NCBI GenBank assembly: GCA_009746045.1 | Contig: RPFO01000188.1 | Span: forward strand, 908,035 to 972,034 | Reading direction: 5' to 3' | Length of the DNA stretch: 64,000 nucleotides | Origin: Mesostigma viride | Taxonomy: Eukaryota > Streptophyta > Mesostigmatophyceae > Mesostigmatales > Mesostigmataceae | Shown here: positions 22,530 to 33,903 of the stretch, piece after piece | Position numbering within the stretch: position 1 is the stretch's first letter | Layout: the number at the start of each line of letters is the position of its first letter | The notes under the pieces: model-generated | What the model saw: only the letters and a program-made list of their open reading frames with translations | What the model was told of the DNA's origin: nothing | The model's database searches: none | Program-made: the position numbers and the translations under genes

Positions 22530-24390
22530 TATTCGAGGACTTGTACGCTTGGACAGCCGTGTGCTACGGCCAGCCCGGCCAACTGGTTCACATCATGGAG
22601 GACGGCACTCGCGGCGGCCTGCTGTCGCGGTCGGGCACCCAGCAAGGGGACCCCCTGGGACCCCTGTACTTTGCCGCCCCCCTCCAGGGTTGCCTCCAAG
22701 CGGTCCATGCTGCCCACCCGGCGGTCGCTATTCAGGCCTACTTGGATGATATCTACCTGCTGGGCCCTGTGCCGGACACCACCGCGGCTCTGCTGGCACT
22801 GCAGACCGCGGTGGCCGACATCAACCTCCAGTTGACCCTTGCCAAGTGCGCGGTGTACTCGCCCCAAGGTGATTGCTCCGGCTTTCCGCCCCAGCTCTTG
22901 GGCCGGGACGAGCGCCTCCATGGGTTGGATGTCCTCGGCGTTCCGGTTGGCGACCCCGCGTTTGTCATCGATGCTCTGCGGGCCGCCCTCGAGGCACGCA
23001 CTGAGGTACTGCCCTTGATTGCGCGCCTTCATGATTCGCAGACCAAGGGTCTGCTTCTGTGGTTTTGCGCTCACCCTCGCGTCGTTCACTGGCTCCGGGG
23101 CGCTCTTCCGTCTCAGGTCCGGCTGGCCGCCGAGGGCCACGACGAACGCATCCAGTCGGCCTTGGCGCAGCTGGTCCCGGGCCCCGACCTCCCGCCACAT
23201 GCTATTCGCATTGCCTCCCTGCCTGCACGGATGGGTGGCTGCGGTCTGACTCGTGCCGCCCGGCTGGCCCCAGCAGCCTTTTTGGGCTCCGTCGCTCAGT
23301 CGTGGGCGGAAAGCTGCCGGCTCCTGCCCCTTTTGGCAACGGCAGCGCCTGACCTCCTGGACCCCAGCAGCCCTTTGCCCTTCGTCACCGCCATCCAGGA
23401 GGCCTATGCTGAGATCCAGCAGGCCTGTTCTCCCGTCCGTGCCGCTCAGGCGGTACAGCGCCACCTCCCTCGCGGCACTCCCTCGGTCGCCTCCGTTCAA
23501 TCTCCCGCCGCATTCCCTGCTCGCGTCATCGATAAACACCAGAAAACCTACGCGGGTATTCTGCACACGGCTGATTGGATTGCTCTTTTCGCGGACCTCA
23601 ACGCCCAGGGACGTGCGTGGCTGTTCTCGCTTTCCTTGCGGAGTGTGGGCTCGGCGTACCTTCGTGCTCTTCCCATGGCCCCCCATTCGCCTTGGCTCCC
23701 AGCCACTACTCGGTGGCGCTCCGGCACCAGCTATTTGCCCCGCAGCCTCTTGTTCCGGCCGGGCGGCCTTGTGGTAGCTGTGGGCAGCCGCTGGATCCCA
23801 CGGGGACTCACTACCTTGCCTGCATGGGGGGCCAACAGAATCAGAATTGGTATTTGTATTTGCACACTGTCCTCCTGACGGTGGTGCTCGCCATGATTCG
23901 GTCGGTTTTCCCCCACGCGAACATCCGGTCCGAGGATGCGGATGGCGCTGCCTTCTATTCCCCCAACCACCGGCCTGACATCGTGGTGCTGGACTTTGAG
24001 GGGGGTGGCCGGCATCTGCTTATTGACGTTTCGGTGGCGCGGCCCTTGGCTCTTAGCCACGTGGCTGGGGCCTCCCTCACGGCAGGTTACACGGCGGACC
24101 GGGCGGAGCGGGCCAAGCTCCTGGCCTACGGCGACGTCGGGCACCATCGTGTGGTGCCCTTTGTCCTGGAGGAGTTTGGGGCCATGGGGCCCCTGACCTC
24201 CGCCTTCTTCAAGGAGTGTTGCCGGCTCCGGGAGGACCGGCTGGACCTGGAGGGCCAGCGGGCCCCATGGTCGGCGCGGACCTGGACGTCATATTGGCGT
24301 CAGCGCTTGTCGGTGGCGCTGACTCGGGCCATGGCGGACATCATGCTCCGCCGTACGCGGGCTGATTTTGCGGTGCAGCAGGGCTATTAG
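22530..24390 (+). pseudogene. Reverse transcriptase with zinc knuckle and restriction-like endonuclease, 5'-truncated
   Basis: The frame begins within the reverse transcriptase palm (EDLYAWTAVCYGQPGQLVH, then SGTQQGDPLGPLYF and the catalytic YLDDIYLLGP). A frameshift near 23700 moves it to the frame ending at 24390, which holds a C-x2-C...H...C knuckle (CGSCGQPLDPTGTHYLAC) and a PD-(D/E)XK-like endonuclease block (RPDIVVLDFEGGGRHLLIDV). The YLDD/QQGDPLGP type of RT with a C-terminal RLE fits site-selective non-LTR families such as R2-like or related algal elements; the exact clade is not settled. The 5' part is missing, as expected for target-primed truncation. Confidence 0.75.
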
Positions 24391-24534
24391 GTTCCTCCCG
24401 TTAGGCGTTTCCATTGGTCTTATCGTACTTCGTAGTATAGAGCTTTGACATGGCTCTGTATATAGGTTTATAGCTGGGCGTTTGCTTTGGTTTGAGTGAT
24501 TTCACTCTGCTGTAAGTAATTATATTTTTAATAT

Positions 24535-25114
24535 ATATTAAAAATATAATTACTTACAGCAGAGTGAAATCACTCAAACCAAAGCAAACGCCCAGCTATA
24601 AACCTATATACAGAGCCATGTCAAAGCTCTATACTACGATAAGACCAATGGAAACGCCTAACGGGAGGAACCTAATAGCCCTGCTGCACCGCAAAATCAG
24701 CCCGCGTACGGCGGAGCATGATGTCAGCCATGGCCCGAGTCAGCGCCACCGACAGGCGCTGACGCCAATATGACGTCCAGGTCCGCGCCGACCATGGGGC
24801 CCGCTGGCCCTCCAGGTCCAGCCGGTCCTCCCGGAGCCGGCAACACTCCTTGAAGAAGGCGGAGGTCAGGGGCCCCATGGCCCCAAACTCCTCCAGGACA
24901 AAGGGCACCACACGATGGTGCCCGACGTCGCCGTAGGCCAGGAGCTTGGCCCGCTCCGCCCGGTCCGCCGTGTAACCTGCCGTGAGGGAGGCCCCAGCCA
25001 CGTGGCTAAGAGCCAAGGGCCGCGCCACCGAAACGTCAATAAGCAGATGCCGGCCACCCCCCTCAAAGTCCAGCACCACGATGTCAGGCCGGTGGTTGGG
25101 GGAATAGAAGGCAG
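24535..25114 (-). pseudogene. Inverted second copy of the RLE retroelement 3' end
   Basis: The minus strand from 25079 to 24672 encodes the same last 130 or so residues (LDFEGGGRHLLIDVSVARPL to ADFAVQQGY) with no difference from the plus copy. It is truncated at 25114, upstream of the knuckle. Confidence 0.85.
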
Positions 25115-25123
25115 CATATATAT

Positions 25124-26462
25124 GCCCTGGTACAGGTCCTCATTGCGGACATGAGCAGCATATCCTACTCTGAAAATGGAACGCAGCATGTTGGTGACCG
25201 CGCCGTCCAGCTTGCGGGCCAGGTCGGCGGTGAGGGTCCACGTCTCGGCCCCATACGTGAAAACAGGAAGGACGAGGACGACTCCTTGAGCAGGTCCTGT
25301 TTCTCGATCTTGCCCAGGGGCTTGCGCCACAGGGCCCGGTACTGGCGTAAAGCGTGCCAGGCGAGGGAGATGCGATGGTCCACATCGACCTCGCAGCTAC
25401 TGAGGGAGCAGGCTGCCCAGCAGCTTGACGCCGTCCCGATACAGGACTTGAGAGCCGTCGAGGAGATAGAGGGGTGGCGGTGAGTGCAGGTGAGCCCAAC
25501 CGCCAGGGCCTCTGTCTTCTTGCTGACCTCAAGCCCCACTGCCCGAGCCTCGAGAGCCAGGCAGTCAAGCCATGTCTGCACGTGCCCAGTGTCCTCGAAG
25601 AGGGTGGTGTCGTCTGCGTAGATGATGTCTGCCAGCCGAATCTCCGTGTCCGCTCCGCCATGCCAGAAGTGGTTAGCAACCTGCACCCCTGGTTCCCTAC
25701 CCACGATGCGGGCAAATCGCTTGCGCGCCTGAATCATTACGTATTCGACCACAATAATGAACAGGTAGGGCGACAGCACGCAGCCCTGCCACACACCCTT
25801 CTGTAAAGGGCATGGTGGCGTGCATGGTCCCGTAAGAGGTGCGCACCAAAGTGGTGGACCCTTCATACAGGTTGCGGATGACAGCAATCAGGGGCCGGGC
25901 GGGGGATCCGGAACAGCTCGAGGATGTCCCAAAGCGCAGGCCAGAAAACCGAATCGAAGGCTTTGATGAAGTCCACCAGCACAAGGTGCAAAGGGGACTC
26001 ACCGGGCTGAAGGCGTTGCAGTTCCTCCACCATGCAGGATCGGCGAGTAGCGAAGAGCGCCTGTACTGTGTTGCGACCTGAACGGAAGCCGTGCTGAGTC
26101 TCGCTGAGGTGACCGTCCGGCCAGGGCCGTGCGCAGGCGGTTCAGGATGAGCCGCATAAGAAGCTTGACGGAGGGGGGCACTTTGAATGCACACCCCTCT
26201 GTAGTTGCCGGGCGGGGTCGGCAGGCGACCCCTTGTTCTTGTACAGCATCGTGCGAAAACTGTGTTGCCAGGCCGCTGGAGGTGGTTGCGACGACAGCAG
26301 AAGGCGGTTGCAGATGTCCCGGAAGAGCAGCATAACAACTGTGTCCTCGAATTCGGCTGCAAGTTTTACAACTGCGGCAGGAATCTCGTCGGAGCCGGTG
26401 GCTGCGTCATAACGCAGGCGCTGGACCGCCTCCGTGACCTCGCGAGAGGTGAAAGGAGGCAT
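25124..26462 (-). pseudogene. Reverse transcriptase and thumb of LINE copy A
   Basis: Minus-strand segments in changing frames: 26462-26142 (PPFTSREVTEAVQRLRYDAA, the pre-palm region), 26181-25840 (FRSQHSTGAL and neighbours, frameshifted) and 25887-25165 (WQGCVLSPYLFIIVVEYV, DIIYADDTTLFE), then thumb blocks down to NEDLYQG. Small insertions such as GGCCGGGC repeats explain the frameshifts. Confidence 0.75.
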
Positions 26463-27160
26463 ATGTCAGACGGGTCGCCAAGTGGGCCGACCAGCGGGGG
26501 GACTAGGTAGTCCGCCGCTGACCTAGGCGCGGGCCGGGCCGGGGGCCCAGCGGGGCCGGCCAGGGCGGCCGGGCGGGCGGCGGCTGCTGGGAGCAGGGGC
26601 GGGGGCGGCGCAGCTGTCCCCACGACCTCGGCCGTGGCCGTGGCCCAGGTACGAAGCCGCTTGGCTGGGGCGCCGGGGACGTCGTGGCGGTGGGGCCGGC
26701 CGAGGCCGTCCGGGTGCCCGATCGAGGCGCTTGTACCAGAACCAGGCCCCCTTGCCGTCGTGCTTCTGCTACTGTAGCAGCTGCGCAGGTCCTTGACCAT
26801 CTGCTGAGCATCTGCCTTCTCAGCCTGCTCGTAGGCGGCCCGCAGAGAGCTCTGCTTGCAGCCCAGGTTTGCATGGCGATCGGATCCTTGTTGCGGTGGA
26901 GCATCTGCCTGGCGGCGACCACGTACTGTCGGTGCGTGGCGGTGGACAGCAAGCTGTCGGCGCAGAGGCAAGGTGGGGAGGGTGCGGGCAGCCAGGCGAT
27001 ACTTGGCAGCGACACCGCGGAGGATCACTGAAATATCCCCCGGCGGCGGAATGGCGTGTAACTGCTGTCGGCTGCCCCGGGCGTCGAAAACGGCCAGGAA
27101 ATCATCCCTGTGCGACATAGCGGCCTGCATGCTCTGCTGCTGACATCTTCTTGTCGGCAT
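26366..27160 (-). pseudogene. Linker between endonuclease and RT of LINE copy A
   Basis: An Ala/Pro/Arg-rich region (AAYEQAEKADAQQMVKDL near its middle; PPARPAPRSAADYLVPPL near its end) that copy B retains only from 21131 down. It has no domain of known function. Confidence 0.6.
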
Positions 27161-27163
27161 CCT

Positions 27164-28037
27164 TCAGCACAATCCGCGGAGCACCTTCAGATCTGGCTGA
27201 GGCGCCAGCTGTCGCGACGGTTTCACCCCAGGAAACCGCAATCTGATGCGAGCGAGCACGAGACGGTGATCAGATTCCACCGTGCTCAGACAGAATCTTG
27301 CAGGACGCGAGCATCGACAATTAACTGAGGGGCGCTGAGCCCGACGTACGCAGATATAGTCAAGGCACACCACTCGATCCGACGGCCCAAAAAAGGTGGC
27401 AAGCTGCTCAGTGGGGCGTGCGAAAGAAGCATTGCATGCAACCAGCGCAGATTCTGCCAGCAGATTCGCAAATAAAGGCGTGTTACCGTTGGCTGTTGTG
27501 TCGGTTGGGGAGTACTGAGCGCCCCCATGCACTGTGCCAACTGGCAGCGTGGCGTTGGCGTCGAGCAGCATAACCAGGAAGTGCCGAGCTGGGATGTTGG
27601 CCTCCGCCTCCTTGAGGGCGTCGAAGAAGGCCTCACGTTCCGCCTGAGCTCGACCCGCATGTGGTGCATATCCCATGCACGATAACGGTTAGCGTGTGGT
27701 GTGAATGGCCCTCAGTGGCCGAAAAAGTGGCCACTAGCACACGCGGGGACCGCAGCACGATGGACTGGAGCTGCTCTGATGCTGCCGGCGAGCACAAGAG
27801 GCCCACACCACCTTGACCCGGCGCGTCGCCGCCACCATAGTGGAACCGCCAGCCCGCACGCAGGTCGTCGACCAGCAGACCGTTGACCCCGTGCTGCAAG
27901 GGTCAACGGTGCGTCGGTGCTCCTGGACCCCGAGGACAGCTATCTTGTTGTCGGTGCACAAGGCGATCAGCTCGTCGACGCGTTGGCGTGCTGGGGTGCC
28001 GCCGCTCGTAGAAGGATCTGCAGGGAGGGTGCGCACT
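27164..28037 (-). pseudogene. AP endonuclease domain of LINE copy A
   Basis: The N-terminal block VRTLPADPS...RQRVDELIALC, then KIAVLGVQEHRRT (catalytic Glu motif), lies at 28036-27900. After a frameshift, ARHFLVMLLDANATLPVG, SDRVVCLDYI and the terminal ESDHRLVLARI (SDH motif) follow in the 27676-27164 frame. This is the exonuclease-endonuclease-phosphatase fold that nicks target DNA in APE-type LINEs. The first codons (IASF) are found on the far side of the piggyBac-like insertion, at about 30905-30915. Confidence 0.75.
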
Positions 28038-28358
28038 TTAACCCCTAAACCGTCCTCGTGCCGATTTTCGACTGCGAGTTTTTCTCATGCCTCACATTCG
28101 GCATGAGTTTGTGCGCCCTGTAGGGATTTGGCGGGAAGGTTTTGGCGGGAACCAACTAGACCATCGAAAAGATCTAGATTCACTCTATCCGTAGGACACT
28201 TGTCTGACCGTATTTGACCACCGTATCAGGGTGGAAACCCTGGTCAAAGTCAACAGGGTACCCTGGTGCATGCAGGTTTGGGCGGTAAAAAAAATTGACA
28301 AAAACGTACGAAAACGAAGTTCTAGGATGCGAAAAAGGGGGGGAGCGCGGACGTAGAC

Positions 28359-29612
28359 ATGGCGGACGAAATGCAGGCAGATATACGGACTTTCAAGGTA
28401 AAGAAGGGCATTTTCATGGCAGTGCCTGTGGAAAAATTCGGACGAGACTGGGCGATAGAGCAGTATGGGGAAAAACACAGCGAGGTACGTTTGCCGGGCA
28501 AGGTAGTGACAGTGAACAGGTCCGGAGATGGTGCACGGTGCTATTTCCCGGACGACAAGCTCACGTACCCATTCACCCGTGAGCAGATTTTCATATATTC
28601 GTGCAGCTCAGATGAGTACGTAGCTCTAGTGAAAGAATACGCAGCCAGGAAGGTCCCAACGGCAGGTAGCAGTGACGATGATAGCGAGCAGGGCCAGGAT
28701 AGCGATTCTGACGCCGGCGAGGACGACGACGACAAATCCGAGGATATCGAGCTGCCCACACCGGTCAAGCGACGCGAGCCGGGGAAGCGCGCTGTCGGCA
28801 ACCCGAAGAAGAACCCAGCCATCAGCCACGCCCCGAAAAGGCGCCGTCAGACCAAGGCGGCGGCCAGCGAGAGCGTTGTCTCGGACGCTTCCGATGACGA
28901 CTTTGTTTACCAGAAGGGTGCGGAGGGTCCGGTGCCGAGCGGTGAGGCTGAGCTCGATGATTCGTTTTTTCCTAACGACACTCCTGCCACTGAGGAGCCA
29001 GCCGAGACTGTCTGGAAATCTGGTTTCGGCAAGCCAGGTGTGCTTCCTTTTCCCGATACTCCGGTGCTGTCGCCGATGACGGGTACCGCCTGCTATCAAA
29101 ACCTTTCCCCTTCCCAGCTCAAGTTTGGGCCCCTCGGGCTGTTCTCCCTTTTCTGGTCCCAACGTGATGTCGTGGCCAAGATTGTCAAGGAGACCAACGA
29201 CTATGCTGAGCTCAAGGGGGCGGGCAAGCCAGGTGAGCGTGAGTGGCACACCCCTTAACAATGCATGAGATGGGCAAATTTCTGATTGGAGCAGGTGCTG
29301 TGCCAACTGTGCTGCGCGCAAGGCAGGAAGCACAAGACCTCGGTCATGTGCGAGCACTGTGACATGGCGTTCTGCAGCAACAGCGAGCGGAACTGCTTCG
29401 GCCTCTTCCACTCCGGGCAGGACTTCAACGTGACGAAGCAGCGGGTATGGCAGCGCCTCTCCCAGCGTGGCGAATGCGCCAAGAATTTCAAGGGCGCCAC
29501 TACCACGAGGGGGGCAGCAGCCACCACCCGGAAGCTCAAGGGGGTGGCGCGGCGCCGCCATCTCAGGGCGGAGCATGTCCGCCTGGGATATAGTCCTACG
29601 GAGGCTGACTAA
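28359..29612 (+). pseudogene. piggyBac-like transposase remnant with an extra N-terminal domain
   Basis: ATG 28359 opens a 299-residue frame to a stop at 29258. Residues 1-105 form a compact domain (FGRDWAIEQYGEKHSE, YFPDDKLTYPFTREQI) that I cannot name. Residues 110-190 are acidic, then basic (likely nuclear localisation). Residues 250-299 (FGPLGLFSLFWSQRDVVAKI, then VKETNDYAEL and EWHTP) match the start of the piggyBac DDE region. After two in-frame stops the same frame resumes with a cysteine-rich C-terminal finger (CQLCCAQGRKHK, CEHCDMAFC, CFGLFHS) typical of piggyBac transposases, ending at 29612. The roughly 350-residue catalytic core is absent, so the protein cannot be an active transposase. 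A spliced host gene is an alternative, but the best splice pair is out of phase. Confidence 0.55.
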
Positions 29613-29614
29613 GA

Positions 29615-30886
29615 ATGCTAGCATTTGTTGCCTACGTGGCATGGCGTTTGGCCTTTCCTGCCCGCGCTCATGCGCGCCGTGTATCACCATGGGCCGGCAT
29701 GGTTTGAAGTGTGTGTTATTGTTTGATGGACCCACCTGTGCATGTGTTATTTGGTTTCATGTTGTTAGCCTGCATGGGTTATTGTTTCATGGTCATGTCT
29801 TATTAGCTTTCATGTTTATGCATAACTTGTGCAGTTTGAAAATCTGCTCCGTGATGGTCACAGTGCCACCTATTTCTAGTTGGCAATTTTCAGTGTTACT
29901 GCATGCATGGTCCCTTGGTCACTAATTTATCTAGGAGTGCTGGGATGTTTTGACTTTGTGTGCAAGGTCCATCATGCATGTAAAAATAAGTACCACAGCA
30001 TCAGCGGGTCTGCAAGCATTTACGCTTATTGTGGCATATATTTGTGCCACATAGGCCGGAATAAACATAATCATGCATGTTTCATGCTTACCTATCATTT
30101 CCATGTTCAAAACTGCACTAGGATGTTTGTTCTAGCCCCCCCCAAACTGGTGACTCAAAATAGTCACCAGCTATTTTTAGCGTTATCTTGTGGGTCCCTG
30201 GGTGAAACAAGACATGTAAGTGTTTGGATGTAGTGCTTGGGTACAGTTGCAGTCCCCCCTGAAATACTAGGGTGAAATCCAAGGTATACGTGCTCCATCA
30301 TGCATGATAAGGCTGTGAACCCCGTACTCGCGGCCCGCGCGTAGTCGTCTCCAATCATATCCGGCAGGGACCTGTAGTGGTAATGGCAGGTATTGGTGGC
30401 ACACAGGTTGGAATAAGTGTTAGCATGCATGTTTGTCCATAAGCTCCATGCTTACCTATCGTTTCCATGTTCAAAACTGCATTAGGATGCCTATTTTAGC
30501 CCCCCAAAAACTCGCGACTCAAAATAGTCACCAGTTATTTTTAGCACCAGCTGATGGGTCCCTGGGGGAGTTACAATTTTTAGTGTTTGTATCCCATCCT
30601 AACTAAAAAATCTATCTACAAAACCAACCCCAGGGTCAACTCATTGAGGAAAGGGGTCTATCATCCATTATAAGGGTGTCACCGCGCACACTCACCGTAC
30701 CCCCCTGAGGGGGGGCTATTTATAGAGCAGGGGGGGCTAGCACTGGGACCACCCACTATACCCCCAGGTGGGCCCTAATATGGTTATGCTTGGTTCCTAG
30801 TATGGTCTAGAAAAAATAATTAGGCTGAATGGGGGCACCTGTGGCATACTGTGCAACTCGTGACTCATTTTAGTCACGAGTCAAAG
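29615..30886. other. Non-coding right part of the piggyBac-like element
   Basis: AT-rich sequence with two diverged copies of a roughly 150-bp block (about 30060-30190 and 30420-30550; both hold catgcttacctatc and the tgactcaaaatagtcacc palindrome). No gene. Confidence 0.5.
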
Positions 30887-30898
30887 ACGGTTGAGGGG

Positions 30899-31250
30899 TC
30901 AGTAAAGCTTGCAATACCATGAGAATGGGCCGTTGCCCTATTAGCGGGGGGGTGGGGGTGGGGGTGGGGGTGGAGAAGGGTAGTGCTGGAGGTGGGGGGG
31001 GGGGGGGGGGGGCCGGGGGAGGGGGAGGGTGGCGATTGGGGTTAATGCTTGTCAACGCATGGAGTCTTTCTTTCAGGGCGGATATGCGTCGTCTCCGTCC
31101 TGGCTGGGGTCGCCGGCGTGTCGACTGGGCCTCATCCCGCTCAAGGCGGGCCAGGAGGCGTGTGAGGCTGGTAAATTGGCGGGAAGGTTGACCGTGGCGT
31201 GCCTGGCGACCTTGCATCCTCATCATGCTCACATGCACGGTGCGACATGA
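30899..31250 (-). pseudogene. Start of ORF2 of LINE copy A
   Basis: The minus strand encodes RQFTSLTRLLARLERDEAQS and RRRRISALKERLHALTSINP, then a Pro-rich run from a polyC/polyG tract (30950-31030). After a frameshift in that tract the last codons read HGIASF, which would continue into VRTLPADPS across the piggyBac-like insertion. Confidence 0.5.
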
Positions 31251-31383
31251 GGGTGGAAAGGGGCTTGTTTATAAAGGCTGTGCCCAAAGCCTATTGTACC
31301 GCGAGGCCGCGAGGGTGTGCCCTTACCGGGCGCCCTCCATACCCGGGACGTGCGTGGACGATGATGACGCAGCTGGGGCGTGC

Positions 31384-32707
31384 TCAAGTGGGACGGCCCG
31401 GCTTGTGCCGCTTGTTGGGAGCCTGCACATCCGTGCGCTGGCCGTTGATGAAGAGCACGGGGGTGTCGTGGACGAGGCGGACGTAGACCTTCTGGCCTTC
31501 ATGCCTGGCCTTGATCGCCACGTCGCTGCCCAGCAAACCGTTCTTGATGACTAGCTGGGCCGGGGAGAGTAGGTCGTCGAGGCTCGGCGCATTTCTCCCG
31601 CCCAGGAGCTTGCGGGCCTGGAGTACCTTCACCTTGCTAGCTGGCCACATTCGCGAAGGTCACCCGGATGGGGCCAGGCTGGCCCGCCATCCAGGCGGCC
31701 GACTCAATGCGGATCGATGCGTTCGTTGCCCATGCAGATGCAGCCGGCCCACGATGAGGCTGTGGTACAGGCGTTGCGCTAGCATCAGGTCCGTTTCTGG
31801 CTGCTGCGCGACCTGGAAATACCGGACCACTATACTGCGTGAGCGCTGGTCCTCCTCGACAGCAGTCTTGTGGGCTGCAGCCCCCCTGCGTGCGGCATCC
31901 TCCATCAGGATGGCAATGTCCGTCTGTTTCACCATGTTAGCGTAGCTGGTGGCCGGTGCGGGGGCGGCTGGCTGGGGCGGGCTGGTCATGGCGGCCTTGA
32001 CCTCGGCAATTATGCTGGAGTGGATCGAGCTCAGCAGTGCATGTCTTGGCGGATAGCAATGGATAGGGCGCCGAGTTGAGCGGCCATGTCGTCGACTTTC
32101 TGGTTGAGCCGGTGCTGGGTTGCATCCGGGGAAGCAATGGGGGTATTGGCGGTGCCATCGGCATCCTCCGGCCAAAGCGGCAACAAGTGCCCGGAGGCAA
32201 GGGGCCTTCGCGTAGCTCAGAAAAACAGAAAGACGAAGCTGTGGCAGCGCCAGGTCGGCGAGATCCGCCATAGAAATGGTCCCGCCAGGCGTGCTGGGAA
32301 AATATATCTCCTTGCCGTTGGCGTGCAGGTGGCGCAGGATAGCCTGCGCCTGCTCGGCGGTAAGCGAAAAGAACCGGTGTTCGGCGACAGCCTCGCCAGG
32401 CATGAAGTCCGTTGGGTTAAACTCAGCGTCGTCGATGGCGTCGTCGTCGTCGTCGTCAAGGGGGTCGTCCTCACGGAAAACCTCCCTGGAAAAAGGAGCC
32501 GCAGTCGGAGGGATCTGGCTGCATGGACACCATCTCGTCGGCGGGGCCGGTGCAATGCCGCTTAGACGAAACGTTAATGGCGGCTTCAGCAGGCGATGGC
32601 TGGGTCGCAATGGTGTCCACAGCGTCGACTAGTTGCGTGATGGTGTGAGGCGCTGAATCCTCCCCATCGGCGGGGAAGTGGGAGGCGGCTGACGGTGATT
32701 CCGCCAT
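31384..32707 (-). pseudogene. ORF1-like gene of LINE copy A
   Basis: Start at 32707 (MAESPSAASHFPADGEDSAP). Frameshifted pieces follow: an acidic stretch (REDDPLDDDDDDAIDDAEF), a helix-rich part (FFSLTAEQAQAILRHLHANG), SRSIVVRYFQVAQQPE and, in another frame, LQARKLLGGRNAPSLDDLLS, the usual ORF1 C-terminus. The block order matches the ORF1-only elements at 6 kb and 16 kb, but sequence identity is low. Confidence 0.6.
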
Positions 32708-33412
32708 GGCTAGTTTCCGGAAAATACGATCCCTGCCTGCACTGCGTTTTATGATATTGCGCTAAATCTTGGGCGATGGCGGCTGAAAATTATATCATCG
32801 TGTTCGTCATCAAAAGACGCTTCTACTGCAATGTACCCGACCAAATTTCATGCCCGGATGTAAAAGTTATGAGCATTCTCAGCATCCATAGCTCGCCACA
32901 CCGTAATCCCGTGTGTATACCGGCCGCTTGAGAAGCCATGCCCTAGCTCTTGTATAGCCATGATGATCTTCCTCCCCCATGCCGGGATCCCCTTAGCTGG
33001 GTTGAACCCGAGACAGCATGGTGGTGCCGGTGTCCTTGAGGCACCTAGTGTTAGCGCTCCCACGGTCCTTAATTTAGGACTTTGTCCTATTAAAATTTAG
33101 GACCAATTTACTATAACCGAGGTACCGGGGGGGGGGGGTCACTATATCGACCGTACCCCAATATGTGGACCGTACCCGGCATGATGTACCCGACCCGTGG
33201 TACCGGTACATAGTACCTGGATTCCGTACCCGGGTACCGGGTATAATGGCGGGAAAGTAGGTACCTCGACCAAAAATATAACCGATTTTGGAGTGAAAAA
33301 GTGGGTGCGGGAATGATCTGAGGTGGATATGGCGACCTGACAATCATGGCCGGCGTTTTCACGTGCGTTTATCATTTCGGGCGCCCAGTAGCAAAAACGA
33401 AAGGTTGTTATA
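32708..33412. other. Spacer with a cluster of GGTACC-type palindromes
   Basis: No gene. Between 33118 and 33275 there are about ten GTACC/GGTAC motifs, several forming short palindromes (ccgggtaccggg), around a run of 12 G. Confidence 0.5.
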
Positions 33413-33903
33413 CACTAGGAACTCAGATTCTGAGAATTTTCTCAAAACCCTCAATTTTCTCACCTTTTGTGAGAATTTTTTGAGAAAATTGAGAAAAATC
33501 TCAATTTTTTTCCGCAGACGCTAGGCAAAAAATCTCACCAGGGTGAGATTTTGGTGAGAAAAAGGGGGTTTTGGTGAGATTGGGGTGAGAAAAAACCCTA
33601 AAGTGAGAAAAAAGGTGAGAATGGGTGAGAAAAAGTCCGAAAAATTGAGAAAATTGAGAAAATTGAGAAGTTTCTCACCAACACGAGAAAAATCACAAGT
33701 CAACGTGGTGAGAAATTTCTCACCAAGAGTGTAACACGAGAAAAATCATGAGCTTTATTTCATTAAGTCCTGAACGTGAAAAAAAACTCAACACCACTTT
33801 GATATGCATTATAGGGTGCACAAAGGTGCAATTAATATAGGGTTGTCATACAATATAAAACAGCACATCATTCCATAAACAATGCTGTCATGCCCAAATT
33901 AAA

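Larger units (their letters stand above)
22530..25114. mobile_element. Tail-to-tail dimer of a retroelement with restriction-like endonuclease
   Basis: The plus-strand copy (22530-24534) is followed by a reverse-complement copy (24535-25114) of its last 580 bp. The arms match throughout, apart from a 7-bp tandem duplication (near 24430) in the left arm. The whole block is bounded by CATATATAT at 22521-22529 and 25115-25123, a 9-bp target duplication, so it entered LINE copy A as one unit. Confidence 0.8.
28042..30898 (+). mobile_element. piggyBac-like element, internally deleted
   Basis: The left end reads TTAA|CCCCTAAACCGTC (28038-28054); the right end, reverse complemented, reads CCCCTCAACCGTC (30898-30886), a 12-of-13 terminal match. 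The TTAA target is kept on the left, while the right flank is changed (TTAC plus three bases). Subterminal short palindromes (gactcaaaatagtcacc, twice, and a gtgactcattttagtcac variant) lie near the right end. It carries the piggyBac-derived gene fragments below. Confidence 0.5.
21134..32707 (-). mobile_element. RTE-like LINE copy A, near full length, with three nested insertions
   Basis: Reading on the minus strand: ORF1-like gene (32707-31384), start of ORF2 (31250-30899), [piggyBac-like insertion 30898-28042], AP endonuclease (28037-27164), linker (27160-26366), reverse transcriptase and thumb (26462-25124), [RLE retroelement dimer 25114-22530], C-terminal region (22520-22367), [palindrome element 22366-21531], last codons (21530-21330) and a TTAATTAATG tail near 21134. 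Removing the insertions leaves about 5.8 kb with the gene order of a LINE. Several frameshifts show that it is dead. Confidence 0.75.
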
